Positions 46,747-58,954 of a DNA stretch of 64,000 bases are shown in pieces. The DNA is from Angiostrongylus vasorum (taxonomy: Eukaryota > Nematoda > Chromadorea > Rhabditida > Metastrongylidae): the NCBI GenBank assembly GCA_018806985.1, contig JADANN010000389.1, positions 1,054,001 through 1,118,000 on the forward strand, written 5' to 3'. The notes under the pieces are model-generated. The model did not search any database and had not been told where the DNA came from. It was given only the letters and a program-made list of their open reading frames with translations. The translations under genes were made by a program, and so were the position numbers. Positions within the stretch are counted from its first letter, which is position 1; every line of letters starts with the position of its first letter.

Positions 46747-48923
46747 CGACAATCCAACATCGTCACAAGAAGTCAGTGAAGCTTTGTCCTCACAGTTAAC
46801 GAATAACTACCTCAGAAAATCAATGCAACATGTAAGCCTAAGCCACACTATCAGTGAGGAATCAGCTGCTTCTTGTTGGCTTTACAGAAATCAACATATC
46901 GACTAAGTCTGCGAAACAAAGAAATTGAAACCAATTTTCGAAAAAAAATGTTCTTGAAAAAAAGGAAGAAGGATCTATATGAATTCGTAAAGGAACTGAG
47001 CAAAAAAATTTTGGAAAAAACCAAAGGGAAAAAAAGTTTAAAGTACATATCCAGCCTCGGAGGAAAGGTTGTAGGGAAAAAGAAGATGCCAATCGGTAGA
47101 CCGTATCTTAAGCTTTTTCCAGGGATAGCAGGCTAACCTCGAGGAGTTGAATGGAGGTGTTAGATGAGAGCACCTACAAACAGAAAAAAAGGCAGCCCAA
47201 TCAATAACGGCTGTCGTTCATTTACTGTTACTTTGTACGATACTCCCAAGCAACATTCACCAGGGATCATTCATATCTTGCTCTATACAGAACACCTAAG
47301 AGCTTAACATACAAGTACATCACGGGTCAACAGTCGACGAAGAGCCGCCTTAAGGAATACTTCCGGCTCAAGTTCAGCCCACCTTTGATTCATAATGAAT
47401 GTTATTCTCATTGTGCTTCTAAGCCTAAGGAACAAAACGAGTGACGAGTAGTAGATTTTGAACTAAAGTGAAAAGAAGAAGTGGATAGCGTGAGAACAAG
47501 AGAAGCTTAATAAACATAGACATTTTCGACTATCCCAAGGTCCTTTTTCTTTATCACGAAAAAATACCACTGCATTACAACTACAAATATTACCCCATCG
47601 CTATTACAACATCACCATACTAGTTAGTTCTTACTGCCACTTAAGATATAACTTAACTACGTCTTCTAGAAGGGCTAAACTTTAACGGCAATGTGAAATC
47701 CGACCTAAGGACTTTAAGGACCAAGGAAGTAAGAACTTATTTACGAACACGCACAATCGGAGGTTACTGGATCAGTACTGGCATAGAAACAAAGCTATAG
47801 CAAGTGGAGCAACCTGCTGGGCTCCATCTCATAAGAAACGACAAATGAGTGAGGGTCCCTTTAGCTTTGAAAAACTTGTGATTTCAAAGGCAGAACTTTG
47901 AGGAACCTTATCTGAAGCAATAACAGTAAACCATGTCACCCGATCCACGTGAATGAGTTTTTCCGGAACAGAAACTGTCACAATGTGGGCCAAACAAAGC
48001 ATATGACTCATATAGCAGGTGATTGCAGGACAACTCGTCCTCATCGTTGAACGGCACGAGGCGGCTCGTTGGAATCCGAAGTAGCGTGCCAACGTTACCT
48101 GGTATTCTCTACTCCTACTTTGCTATGATTCTGTCAGAATATAGCAAATTCCTATTCACTTGTCATCTCCTTGTCAATGTTGCAATCAGCTTCACACGAA
48201 CTCTAAGGCCAAGCATTCACGGCCTTCGTCCCGCTAGTACTGACACATAGAAAGCATGAGGACTGGACTTAGAGACTACTACTTTTGCGTTTTTATTGGT
48301 TTCCTAGAACAGAGAGCTAACCGTGGGGCTCCAAATCGTGATTGGAGCGCATCAGAGACCAACGAGTTTAGAAATTTTTTAACAATAGCATCGTGAAACG
48401 AGCAAATGTATCGAAGTATTCTTATAAATATGACAAATACATTTAATGGGAGACTCAGGTACTATCATTTTACAACTTCAAAGGACATCAGACGTTGAAT
48501 GAAGGAAAAAGTGAAGAGTAATGGTAGCCCTGTAGACCGTGCTTCATCGATGGCGGTGGGTTATTGACTCAGACAAGCTTTACAGTCCTGTGGAATGTAG
48601 CAAAAAAGCACTTTGAACTGAGCAGTGCCTTTCTTACGGCAAGCTTCACATTCCTAGATTTTTGCTACCTCCATAGCATCAGTTCTGTAGATCTTCGTCA
48701 GTAACGGATCACCAGATGGCTAGTCACTTGGCCACGAGGTGCGATCCAGCGTGGGGGCTGTGGAGTTGGATGCGAACCAGTGCAGAACGTGTACTTTTTC
48801 TGAGGCCCATGCATTCGACGAATGGAATCATTATTTTTGTGGGGCCAAACTGAAACACCTTCTCGCTGCAAACAGAACTATGCACAGATCATAACGAATT
48901 GAAAGCTGCTCTTTCTTTCTCCG
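46747..48923. other. upstream of the flippase, no assigned gene
   Basis: A very basic + strand frame at 46873-47136 and a - strand frame at 47829-48092 (VPEKLIHVDRVTWFTVIAS) are protein-like in parts but carry no recognisable domain. No promoter element can be claimed for the flippase. Confidence 0.25.
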
Positions 48924-49373
48924 ATGTTGCCTCAAAGTTTTACACAGGTATCGAAGTACCGTCTCGTTTGCGCACTTTTTTTTCCCTTCTTTTTTGGTGA
49001 CAGAATAGGTAGCTACAAAATTCATAACATCACGTTCCATAACCAACATATGTTTGGATTTGTTTACAACGTTAGCCGACTTTCATCAGTTACCGTCATC
49101 AGTAACAGTGACAAGAAATACAAGGTTCATGCCCAACACCTTTACGACAGTGTTAAAATAGAGGCCAAGTTGAAAATTACTAACGGTCGACAATCTCCAG
49201 AAATAGTGCAACAAACTGCAGTCACACGAGACGTGAACAATCACCAACTTATGTCCGAACTTGAGAACCTCTGCTGGGAAGCGATGGAAGCACTTAAGGG
49301 GGGAACAGGAGCAAAAATTGGTTGCAGCTACGGATGTAGGAAAGACCTTTTCACCGATTTCCAAATAAGTTAA
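48924..49373 (+). CDS. unassigned ORF
   Basis: About 100 codons near the end of this frame look protein-like: KYKVHAQHLYDSVKIEAKLK, TRDVNNHQLMSELENL, WEAMEALKGGTGAKIG, stop at 49371-49373. No known domain seen, no flanking exons identified, and a long - strand frame overlaps. Could be a single exon or decayed element protein. Confidence 0.25.
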   Translation: MLPQSFTQVSKYRLVCALFFPFFFGDRIGSYKIHNITFHNQHMFGFVYNVSRLSSVTVISNSDKKYKVHAQHLYDSVKIEAKLKITNGRQSPEIVQQTAVTRDVNNHQLMSELENLCWEAMEALKGGTGAKIGCSYGCRKDLFTDFQIS

Positions 49374-49384
49374 TAGAAAACGCG

Positions 49385-49460
49385 ATGGTTAACTTTTGTT
49401 TACTCTGTACTGTTTTTCCGTGACAGAGTATTATGTGAAATACAACCATAATGACGTGGA
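49385..49460 (-). repeat. SINE-C fragment
   Basis: TTTGTTTACTCTGTACTG, TGACAGAGTATTATGTGAAA, TACAACCATAATGACG. Confidence 0.55.
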
Positions 49461-49689
49461 GATACGAACAAAACTATAATGGACTTGACTGCCAATGAAG
49501 ACGAAAAGCGGATGCCAGAAGTAAGCTGGGAGGGAATGCAAGAAAGAGTAGTGAAAACTGATGAGAGGTTGATCAGCATGTCGAGACCTGAGGACGAAAT
49601 TAAGACAGCTTTCAGCAAAGGGCAGCCTTTATTGGAAAGCTGAGCTTTTTGCTTTGTTCTTCGGCGTCCACGAGTTCGTTTTAGATACC

Positions 49690-49935
49690 GGCACCAACGC
49701 GGGTCCTTCGTTTCGCCTGTTGTCTCTCAGCTAGTTATTTGCTTGATATGTAAGTGGTGGTTAAACTCAGCAGTGTGGTGGTGTGGTGGTGAACGCGTTA
49801 CTCCCCGGAAAGGACAATAGCGCGTTCGTTCTCCACCGCAGACACCAGCGGTCCGTAGTTTTGCAAATATCTCAGCATCATTATGGTTTTATTTCACACA
49901 ATACCCTGCCATTAAAAAAATAGTAGGAAGTAAAA
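49690..49935. repeat. SINE-C foldback, incomplete
   Basis: 49690-49740 is a - oriented piece (CGGGTCCTTCGTTTCGCC, CTCTCAGCTAGTTATTTG); 49770-49935 is + oriented (GTGGTGGTGAACGCGTTACT, GCGGTCCGTAGTTTTGC, ATACCCTGCCATTAAAAAAA). Confidence 0.7.
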
Positions 49936-50394
49936 AAAATTGACGGCATCGTGATTTATGCCAATTTAGTTGAGGGCAACGGTGTTCGGAGACATGAATG
50001 AAAGCGTAAATCTACATGGCTTCAAAACACACGTAGCTATCAAGTTAAACTAAGGGCGTGGAAGAGAAAACTAAAGCCAGAAGGAATGGCAACACTACCG
50101 CCGTTCTGTTCAAGAATTCTTTATGAAACAAGACTAACAGTGAAGTTGATACCAATTTTCCCTTATTTTCGCACGATGCTTGAAAATTCGGAATCACACT
50201 ATTGCGGAAAAAAGCTTAGCTCTGACATCACAACATCACAGAGATGTGATATGCGACATTTCAAGTGGTAATAAACTCAAGAAACATTACACTGTAACCT
50301 CGTGATAAGAGTGGAGAATCTATTATCACTCTTCATTGTTAATATGTAGAGATAACGGAAAACATCATAAAGATATTTCCTTTTATTTCAACCT

Positions 50395-50625
50395 TTTTGC
50401 CTACTGCCTACTCTTTTTTGATGGCAGGGTGTATTGCGAAATACAACTTCAACGAAGCTGAGATATTTGCAAAACTCTGGACTGTAGGTGCCTATGGTGG
50501 GGAACGAACGCGCTATTGTCCTCTCCGGAGAGTAACGCGTTCACCACCACACCATGCGGGTCCTTCGTTTCGCCTGTCTCTCAGCTACTTCTATCGATGT
50601 TTTTGCCATCAGCAATCAAAAGATC
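50395..50625 (-). repeat. SINE-C copy, left arm of foldback
   Basis: GGCAGGGTGTATTGCGAAAT to TATCGATGTTTTTGCCATC; nearly mirror-symmetric with the next copy. Confidence 0.85.
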
Positions 50626-50775
50626 GATAGAACTAGCTGAGAGACAGGCGAAACGAAGGACCCGCATGGTTTGGTGGTGAACGCGTTAATCCCCGGAAAG
50701 GACAATAGCGCGTTCGTTCCCCACCATAGGCACCTGTGGTCCAGAGTTTTGCAAATATCTCAGCTTCGTTGAAGT
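50626..50775 (+). repeat. SINE-C copy, right arm of foldback
   Basis: GATCGATAGAACTAGCTGAG to AATATCTCAGCTTCGTTGAA. Both arms share the variant TCTGGA/TCCAGA and GTGCCTATGGTGGGG features, so they probably come from one duplicated copy. Confidence 0.85.
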
Positions 50776-51194
50776 TTCCTTTTATTGCCCACCGTCCAAA
50801 AGGCAAATCAAAAGTCAGTAACTACAAGGCATAGCGTGAGGGTAAGAAGTGCGGTAGGCTTAAAACCATCAATTAGTTCCCATCTCCCAACTTGTCTCAC
50901 CTTATACGCACTCATCGGAAATGTATAAGTAATAATCTACTGATTATCCCAAGTCTATCGGTCCATAATCCTCCAGGATCTGACCTATCTAAAGGAGTTG
51001 TTCATTGTCACAAAACTCCATCCTCGAACTTCTTTATCGAACACGGTGAAATGATGCACATGTATAGATTAGCGATTTGTCAGCCCATTGTTCTCTTAAA
51101 GCATTGGTTACAGGACAGCAAATGCCACTATGCGTTTAGAAGAAGAAGAAGTGGATATGTCTCCTCCATTGTGGAATGGATAGCTAGAGTGTAA
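50776..51194. other. no recognisable gene
   Basis: Nothing supported. Confidence 0.35.
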
Positions 51195-52200
51195 AGTCTT
51201 GCCATGGCGTTCGAGTCCAGGATATAATCAACAGTTTTCAATCCCGGCCAATGCTCTACCGTAGAAACATCGATACAGCTTTGTCGTTTGCTATACGCAT
51301 GAAAAAAGTGATTCGAGTTTTGAATGAACAATCAAACTATACAATTTACCCAAGAGGAACCAACCGTACAAAAAACAGTCCTATTACGAAATGATAAAGC
51401 GAACCAAAGAAAAATACTAGCCCATTACCTCTGGTCTCACCCTTCATACACAGAGACGGCGCAGCAAATGTTTCGAACAGCCATCAATGTGTACAGAGGA
51501 AAAGCGCGGAGAAAGGGGTCGCTTGATATAAAACATCAAATAGCCATCTCCACCGAATGCGAAACAGTTGAACCTCAGGTTAGGTCTAGAGCAAAAGCCA
51601 CATATCATAACAGTGTGACTCTAGGAAATAATGTTCGTTTAATTTGCCCTTATTTCCAGTGAAGTGAGCAGAAATGTGAAGCAATGAAAGCATGGTCTAT
51701 CGGCATCAGTGATTGAAGCATAACACCAATAAACTCTATGGAGCGCCGGTTGACTCGTAGAAACGTGCATGCTTGTCACTACAAAACAGAATTTGTCCGA
51801 AAGCAAAGAAATGGTGATTGCACGAGTCCGGGTACGGTGTATCTGACCTTTTGTAAGGATTTCTTGTGCGGAAAAGAACACATTGAGATGAGTTGAACAC
51901 TTTGTATCCATACAAAGAAACATCTAGATGGAAATCTTGCAGCTAAGCAAAGCACTCCACTAAACAAGCATAGATGACAAATCCATAACGGAGAAGATTT
52001 TGAAACAGAAGTCACACAAGAATCTAAAACATCAGCTCAGGGTGGAACGCCTTGTTATCACAAATAACCTTGCCTATGCTTCGCGCTTATTTTTGAGCAC
52101 AGCTAGGCACATTCCTTGACGCATGTGGGCATTTTTTGCAGAAAAAACTCGGTTAAATAGATTAAGTGTCGATATGATTCCTACCAGGCCCTGAAAAAAG
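51195..52200 (+). mobile_element. second Penelope-like element, 5'-truncated and decayed
   Basis: Colinear with the first element from its reverse-transcriptase palm to the 3' end: a palm remnant with YRRNIDT in place of the YIDD region (51250-51270), LNEQSNYTIQFTQ (51311-51350), MFRTAINVYRGKAR and HQIAISTECETVE (51470-51570), GDCTSPGTVYL (51810-51845) for the GIY-YIG core, and an eroded tail near 52185-52200. Active-site residues are lost. Confidence 0.7.
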
Positions 52201-53019
52201 GGGGAGCCACTAACCATTGTGAACTAGATATGGCATCGACAACATCGTATATATTTATTAAGAGACTTTGTAATAAATACATGGGTCAATAGAAAATCGG
52301 TTTTGGGAACTACTACATTTTCAGTTTTAGGTAGTACTGCACCAAATTTAGGAATTAAACTCATAACCTCGCAGGTTAGTAGTATACTAAGCATGTGGAC
52401 GTCGGCAATGTCACGTCTTCTCGTTGATAAGCAAATGTTTGATGAACGCAGCGACTGAAAGATAAGAAACACCGTGCCACCATAGCCTAACATAGCTGCA
52501 CTGCTGTTACTTAGCGGTAATCAATTCTACTATCAAAGCCATGAGCAAATCTCTTCGGACTGACATTGTCCAAATAGAAAATCCGCTAGCGAATAGCTCT
52601 GATTCCAATGTATGTATGTTTTATGTGTACAACAGACGCATTTTATATCAATGCATTCCCACCAACGCGTGATTTTTGATGTTTGCTGCCTAGGATGGAG
52701 CCTAATCTACCATCGCTCGCGGACTTCGCTTTGAATTTGCACCTTCTCACCAGACAGATAGCAGTGTCTTGGTGAGCTACTTTGTCCACAGAAAAGCGTT
52801 TTGTGAAATATTAAGTGCAGGCGCATTCACCAAGGCGCATCGAGATCAATGCGCATTCATACAATTGTGTTGGAACTGCCTTCTTCTATGTTCTATACGT
52901 CTTATGAAAGAGGTGTGAATTGATTGAAATCTTGGTCCACACGTCTGCTAACACTGTGAATGCGGAAAGCAGTACTATTTCTAAATATCGACGAGTGATT
53001 ATTCCTTTTATTTACTAGA
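52201..53019. other. no recognisable gene
   Basis: No supported feature. Confidence 0.35.
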
Positions 53020-53440
53020 TAACTTGATATCGCATGTAACCCACTGTGCGTTCCACAGCAACTTTTGCATTCGATTCGTTCCCTTGCATCCAGCATCCTC
53101 GACGCTCTTCAAACCTTTTGCGTGTGGCCTCGGCTGCTGGTTAAATGTTTTTTTTTCGTTTTCGTCATGAATGTCATTGAATTCTGCTCGAACAATACTC
53201 CCTGGAATCATGAGATGGCCGTTATAAGGGCGTTGCAACGTGGATTATAGAAGCTCAGCAAGTTAGCTTATTTCAGATAAGTCTGGTAGCAATTTGCTGC
53301 AAATTGCTGACCATGGAGGGATGGAAGGTGGTGGGCCTGGTGGGAGTGCTGGGCTCTGGGTGGGATCGAATAGGCGCCTGGTTGGGTTAAATAGTCCACG
53401 TGATAAACGGTATCACTGCTACTACACCACGCGCTCTTCT
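53020..53440 (-). repeat. SINE-B copy
   Basis: TTTGCATTCGATTCGTTCCC, CTTGCATCCAGCATCCTCG, CCTCGGCTGCTGGTTAAATG, TGAATTCTGCTCGAACAATA, CTGACCATGGAGGGATGGAA; head at right end eroded. Confidence 0.65.
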
Positions 53441-53937
53441 GATCAGTGACTGCTTTTAAAAAGTACGGTATTCTCAATAGCGGCTTCAAAAATGCCATTA
53501 GAATTTTCTCGAAAGATTGAAAACGATACCTTAATTTTTTAAGTTTCCTACACAAAGCAGCTATAAAACTTATGAGACATTGGCCAACATGTCCTTCTGT
53601 GCGAAATCCCGCCCGCTAAGTTGTTTTTAAAACACGAGTCTTGCCACAAAAAAGTCAAAAAAACATGCTTAAAAGCCTCCAGAAAATTATCGTTTCGTCT
53701 TGGTGAAGTAGAAGATATTGGTCTTCGAGTCAATCTTCGTTATTGAGTAATTACTAGATCGAACTAGAATGCTCAACTTTGTACAAATTTTTCACACGGA
53801 TCTTTTTGACGTAGCCACAGAGTACAATCTCAAGCTGGGGGTTATAATCGTTTATAGAAATAATAACGATACAATATTAACAATGTGATGATATACAGAA
53901 GGGTGAAAGACAAAAGCGCTGGTGCCTGGAAGGAGTC

Positions 53938-53998
53938 CTAGTAGAGAGAACTGGTGGAGAGAGCTGTGGAGAGGACTGTGGAGAAGACTGTGGACAAA
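53938..53998. repeat. 12-bp minisatellite
   Basis: Units GGAGAGAGCTGT, GGAGAGGACTGT, GGAGAAGACTGT in tandem, about 3.5 to 4 copies with a more diverged first unit. Confidence 0.75.
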
Positions 53999-54549
53999 AC
54001 AAACTTCCACATTGACAAAGCCGCTCATATAAGTACTTTAACAGGCGGAGTTTAGCTACAGTAGTTGAAGAGAGAGTTTTGAAGAGGAGGTGGCAGAACT
54101 TCGCTCTTTGAAGACGACTAAGCAATGGAACGTGAGTGCACATCCGGCTGAGGGCATCACTAGTTCAGGACAACTGCATGTTCAACTGAGAAGATAGCTA
54201 AGCAGTGCAGGGATAAGTGTGGTTACTAGTAAGTATAGTTAATGTAGGAAGCATAGAATAATGTAGAGAAAAGGGTCTATTCGGGGAATAGTCCCTATAA
54301 TCTGTAGATTCTAATGGATCTTACTACAACTCGTAAGCTTTGTGTGAGTTAAGATATTTTTGGCCAAATCTGAAAATGATCATTATTATTGCAACAAATA
54401 CGTTATATGCAGTCCATGCGGAGCACTATGTGCTAAGACCGAGGTATGTTATTGGCTTTGCAAGGAGATTTAAAGCGCCACAGTTGAATGATTGAATAAT
54501 TTCATAAATTTCAAACATGTGACGTACATAGTTTTCCGAATATTTAGAA

Positions 54550-54836
54550 ATGGACGGGGATAGCGCAGTGGTTAGTGATGGCGTCGACCAGGAAGCAAAG
54601 GCGCTTGTTGGATCCCTGCTCCAGTGTTCTCCGATCAACGAATGAACGCCTTAGCTTGGCTAACTCCAAGACTGCATGGAGAATTGACTCGACCAGCATT
54701 CTACGGCATTCATAAAGAAGACGAATTCCTTAAGCAGCAGTTAAAACAACGTGAGAAATGTTCGAAGACCATTGTGGACGATGAATGCAAGGCAAACGAA
54801 TCGATTTCAAGAAGTGCTGAAAAATAAATTTAAAAA
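54550..54836 (+). repeat. SINE-B copy
   Basis: Clear tRNA-like head GGGGATAGCGCAGTGGTTAG followed by TTGTTGGATCCCTGCTCC, then GAGAATTGACTCGACCAGC, ATTCATAAAGAAGACGAAT and CCTTAAGCAGCAG. Confidence 0.7.
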
Positions 54837-55116
54837 ATAAAAAATATTCAAGAATATAGGGGGAAGAGTTAGGACATCGAGTCCTTAAATGTATACGAAT
54901 ATTGATTTACGGACGGGGAAGTAATGCTTATAAGTTTTTGGGAACTGAAATTTCTTTTCGCTGAATAACTGAGCACCTAACTAAACGTTATTTTATATAA
55001 AATTGCTTCTTTTTTAAAATTCGAGTAGTTTCGAGCCTCTTCGTTAGACATTGCAGTTGGCTATGGAATTTAAACTAAGATATAACCTTTAAAAAAAAGT
55101 ATAAAAAAGAAGGCCA
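54837..55116. other. no recognisable gene
   Basis: A/T-rich, no feature. Confidence 0.4.
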
Positions 55117-55388
55117 AGGGCGCGTATAGCGCAGTGGTTGAAGGCGCCACTGCGACACATAAGTGGAATCGATCTCCGCGCCCATGGCCCACCAAGCCTT
55201 CCATCTCTCCGGGGTTGGCAAATTGGTACCAGACTTGTCTGGGAGGATAGCAACACTAGCTCGATAGATCGGTAAGCCACCGCGAGTCATTGGAAAGGCT
55301 AGATATGCATTCAATCACCTCCAACGATACTGAAGGAAGTCGAATGCATGGCGCATCTCTCAGGGATTGATCAATGCCGAGAGCCTTT
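55117..55388 (+). repeat. SINE-A copy, best preserved
   Basis: Head GGGCGCGTATAGCGCAGTGG with A-box-like TAGCGCAGTGGTTGAAGG, B-box-like GGAATCGATCTCC, body CTCTCCGGGGTTGGCAAATT, CCACCGCGAGTCATTGG, AATCACCTCCAACGATAC and GCCGAGAGCC end. Useful as the reference for the family. Confidence 0.85.
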
Positions 55389-56142
55389 TATTTCATTTTA
55401 ATAAGCGCTAGTCAGTTTTCAAAATGCAGCCAAAAAAAAATCACTAAACAAGTATTAATATTAATGCATCTTCTTTTTGATTGTTTCATGGGCCACATAG
55501 GTTTTTTTCCCTACACCTTTTATAACAATAACACGGATCTCCCTCATATGAGGGATCTCGAGCCGGTTAGTCGTGAGACTACGTGGCGCGTCCCCAGGTG
55601 GTGGATAGGGGGGTTAATCGCGGACCAAAAGCGACCTTTGCTTCCCTGAGACGCAGGTGGATCCAGGGGATGGACTCCTTGTTTCTGCAGCGCCGATTTG
55701 GCACATACTTTCTGTATTTGCTAGGCGCATTCATGCATGCGGGTGTGGGTGCGTTCTCGCTTCATGCGGATTGTATTCTACGAGTAAATTCGTCCAAAAA
55801 CCTGCACTCAAGTGACGCCGTAGTACATAGGAGGCGGTTAGAGTCGCCTCCAAAAAGTAAGCTCTGTGTCTACTCTGAGAGAGATCGGTGAGTAACCCAG
55901 CCCCCACGTTCAGAGCTCAGCAAGCCATACATGGATGTCAAAAAGCTAAACATAGTAAAAATAAAAGGGCGCTATTCCCCTGACCCCGAAAGAGCCCCAA
56001 TTTCGCAGCGTTGGGTAGGAGGAGTACGGAGAGGTCGCTAAAATCTCAGGGCCAATGGAAGCAGCCTGGATTACAAAGAACTATGGTGGCGATCCGTACC
56101 TAAAAGGCACGTACACTTGCATCCGAGTCCTCGATAGAAGAC

Positions 56143-56850
56143 TTGCTCATGCAAGCAAGAAGGACAAGGTACGACGTCATCGGCCTGGCCGAGACGAGAC
56201 GACGCCACCCATTCAACGCCGCCCATGACCCCGGAGAAGAACTGTTCCTCGGAACATGCGACAGTAGAGGAGTCGGCGGCGTCGGAGTTCTCGTCAACAC
56301 GAGTTTGACCGTGAACATTGATTCATTCGAACAGCTTACAACCCGAATCGGACGTTTACGATTAAAAAGATGTGGATCAATACTGGCTTTGACAATCATC
56401 GTCGTTTACGCGCCGACATCAAACTATGACGAAGAAGAAGTCGAAGCATTCTATGTGGACTTGGAGAAGTTCTATAGAGAAGACCATACATTCTTCAAGG
56501 TCATCACTGGAGATTTCAACGCCATGATTGGACCAAGGAGAACGTCTGAAGAACTTCACGTTGAGACCCATGGATTAGAATGGAACGAACAGAGTGAACT
56601 GCTATCTGAGTTTATCATGGCGACCAAGACCATCCATAGTAACTGGCAATTCCAGAAGCCCCACCCTCAACGCTGGACGTGGGAGTCTCCCAATGGAGAG
56701 TACCATAACGAGATAGCCCACAGCATAGTAAATAGAAGCTTTTGCCTAATCGATGTCGCTGTTGTCCCAAAATTCTACATGGGATCAGACCACCGTTTCC
56801 TTCGTGCAAAATTCTATTTCTCGCGGAAAGGAGAAAAAAGCCACTAAATT
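56143..56850 (+). pseudogene. RTE endonuclease domain
   Basis: About 234 codons. [17 protein letters not shown] with the catalytic [39 protein letters not shown], the active-site [21 protein letters not shown] and the terminal MGSDHRFL with the catalytic SDH triplet. All expected AP-endonuclease-like residues are present in this part; the frame ends shortly after FSRKGEKSH and the continuation KATKFKNRSPRTTVNWDLF lies in another frame. Confidence 0.85.
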
Positions 56851-57239
56851 CAAAAACCGAAGCCCCAGAACCACTGTAAACTGGGACTTATTCAATCCAT
56901 TAGTCGGCTGTTGGGAAGATCCCGTTGTCGATAACATTGACGAAAAAAATACGATCGGCTCATTCAACGCTCATTCAACATCTTCACGTTAGCGCTATGA
57001 AAGCTGCGAGTTCGAAAGTCACCAAGAGACGTCTGTCTCCAGAAACACTCGAGCTGATACGCCAGCGTGGAATCGCATGAGCTGTAGCCAACCGCGAAAT
57101 AACATCCGAACTTGCAGAACAATGCAGACAGGTGATAAAAGATATTAAAGAGAGAAGAGCAGCAGTAATGGTCGAAGCTGCAGAGGCTGGGAAAAGCATT
57201 CGCAAAGCCCACTGAAGCCTCGCCAGTTACAAGATCAAG

Positions 57240-58430
57240 ATGATTGCACTCCGGCGCCCAGACGGAACAGTTGCAGCGTCCAGAAAGGCAAAGGCAATGG
57301 AGAAAATCACTCATGAATACTACTCAGATCTCTTCGATAGCCACGTCCACCTTCCGTCATATGAAGTAAAGGAGGATGGATATGTTGTACCAACGGTTCT
57401 CCCTTCCGAAATCCGACATAGTATTTCGTCGGTGAAAGATCGAACAGCACCAGGTCCGGACAGGATAAGACCAGAACACCTGAAGAACCTTCCGCCAGTC
57501 CTCGTAAACACACTGGCTCAGCTCTTAACACGTTGCCCGTTTGAATGCAAGGTCTCTCCTCAGTGGAGGACCAGCAAGACTGTGTCATTGTTCAAGAAGG
57601 GTGAGATATCGGCAACTATCGCCCAATCTGCTTGCTGTCTGTCGTCTACAAACTTTTCACTCGAGTCATCCTAAACAGGATTGGCAGAGCACTAGACGAA
57701 GGACAGCCATGTGAGTAATCAGGGTTTCAAAAAGGATTTAGTACGATGGACCACATCCACACCATAACAAGGCTCATTGAAGTGTCGCGAGAGTACAAAA
57801 GACCGCTCTGTCTCACTTCCATCGATTTACAGAAGGTCTTTGATTCAATCGAGATAGAAGCAGTCATGGAAGCCGTTGATAGTCAAAGAGTCCCTACTCA
57901 GTACATAAAGATTCTTCGTGAGGTGTACAAAAAGTTCACAACCAAGACATCACGATTCTACAACGATATTAACATTGACGTCAATAGAGGTGTTAGGCAA
58001 GGCGATACCATCTCGCCAAAATTATTTACCGCCACCCTCCAGAACGTCATGCGAACATTGGAATGGGTTAATATGAGAGTGAAAATCGATGGTCGCCAAT
58101 TACACCATCTTCGCTTTGCTGATGACATCGTCCTTAAAACACCGAACATTAGCCAAGCCGAACGAATGCTTGCCGACTTTGATAAAGCCTTTGGAAAGAT
58201 TGGTCTTCGACTAAACCTCACAAAAACGATGTTCATGAAGAACGGATTGGTTTCGTATGCCCCATTTCGCTCAAAGGAACGAATGTCTCCGAATGCTCCA
58301 GTTATGTCTATCTAGGTCCGGAAATCAATATGATGAACGATTTAGCTCCAGAGCTAATCAGAAGAAAACGAGCGGATTGGGGAGCTTTTAAGAGCATCGA
58401 GGATGTAGTGAAGAGGACAAAGAACACCCG
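57240..58430 (+). pseudogene. RTE reverse transcriptase (interrupted)
   Basis: Segments: ITHEYYSDLFDSHVHLPS, PSEIRHSISSVKDRTAPGPD, a frame change near 57600, a stop near 57718, then MDHIHTITRLIEVSREYKRP, SIDLQKVFDSIE (first catalytic Asp), NRGVRQGDTISPKLFTATLQ, HHLRFADDIVL (DD pair), GLRLNLTKTMFM. A frameshift near 58250 leads into YVYLGPEINMMNDLAPELI. Confidence 0.85.
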
Positions 58431-58954
58431 ACTCCGTGCCAACCTTTTTCGACTCAACGGTACCTCCTGCTCTGTCGTATGCGTCAGAAACCTGGTCGCT
58501 GCGTAAGCAGGATGGAAGATCACTCAGCGTTACTGAACGAGCAGCGGAAAGGGCGATGCTAGGAGTATTCCGTTTCACACAAGTAAGGGAAGGGATCCGA
58601 GACGTCGACCTGCGTCAACGATCAAAAATCAAAGATGCCGTTCCATACGCCAAACGGTCGAAGATAAGGTGAGCCGGACACGTAATGCATATGAATGACA
58701 ACCGATGGACAAGAGCCCTTAGTGACTGGATTCCTCGGGATGTCAAACGTACTGCAGGAAGACCGACCCGATGGTCAGAGTTCTTCACGAAGAGCCTAGA
58801 AGAAGGATATGATGCTCGACCAGTCCCTAGAGCGAGAAGAACTCAATGGGTTACTCTTGCACGCGAGAGGAAAAAAGTGGAATGTTTACTGCCGCCTGCT
58901 CGAGCCCACTCGACGACCAACGGGACTACAGGTGATACAGGTGATCTTTTATAA
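58431..58954 (+). pseudogene. RTE C-terminal region
   Basis: SYASETWSLRKQDGRSLSV, RAMLGVFRFTQVREGIRD, KIR then TGA at 58671-58673 where this family normally has Trp in RWAGHVM, then MNDNRWTRALSDWIPRDVKR, TAGRPTRWSEFFTKSL. A His/Trp-rich domain typical of the ends of these LINE proteins. Confidence 0.75.

Noticed and set aside
46862..47136. Basic + strand ORF and overlapping hydrophobic - strand ORF
   Set aside because: A purine-rich stretch opens both strands; neither reading shows a known domain.
55117..55180. tRNA gene at the SINE-A head
   Set aside because: Boxes are tRNA-like but the sequence cannot fold into a full cloverleaf by eye, and the same head recurs in front of a conserved non-tRNA body.
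56143..56850. Host AP endonuclease gene
   Set aside because: It is followed by a reverse transcriptase of the RTE type and shares its 5' region with another repeat copy.
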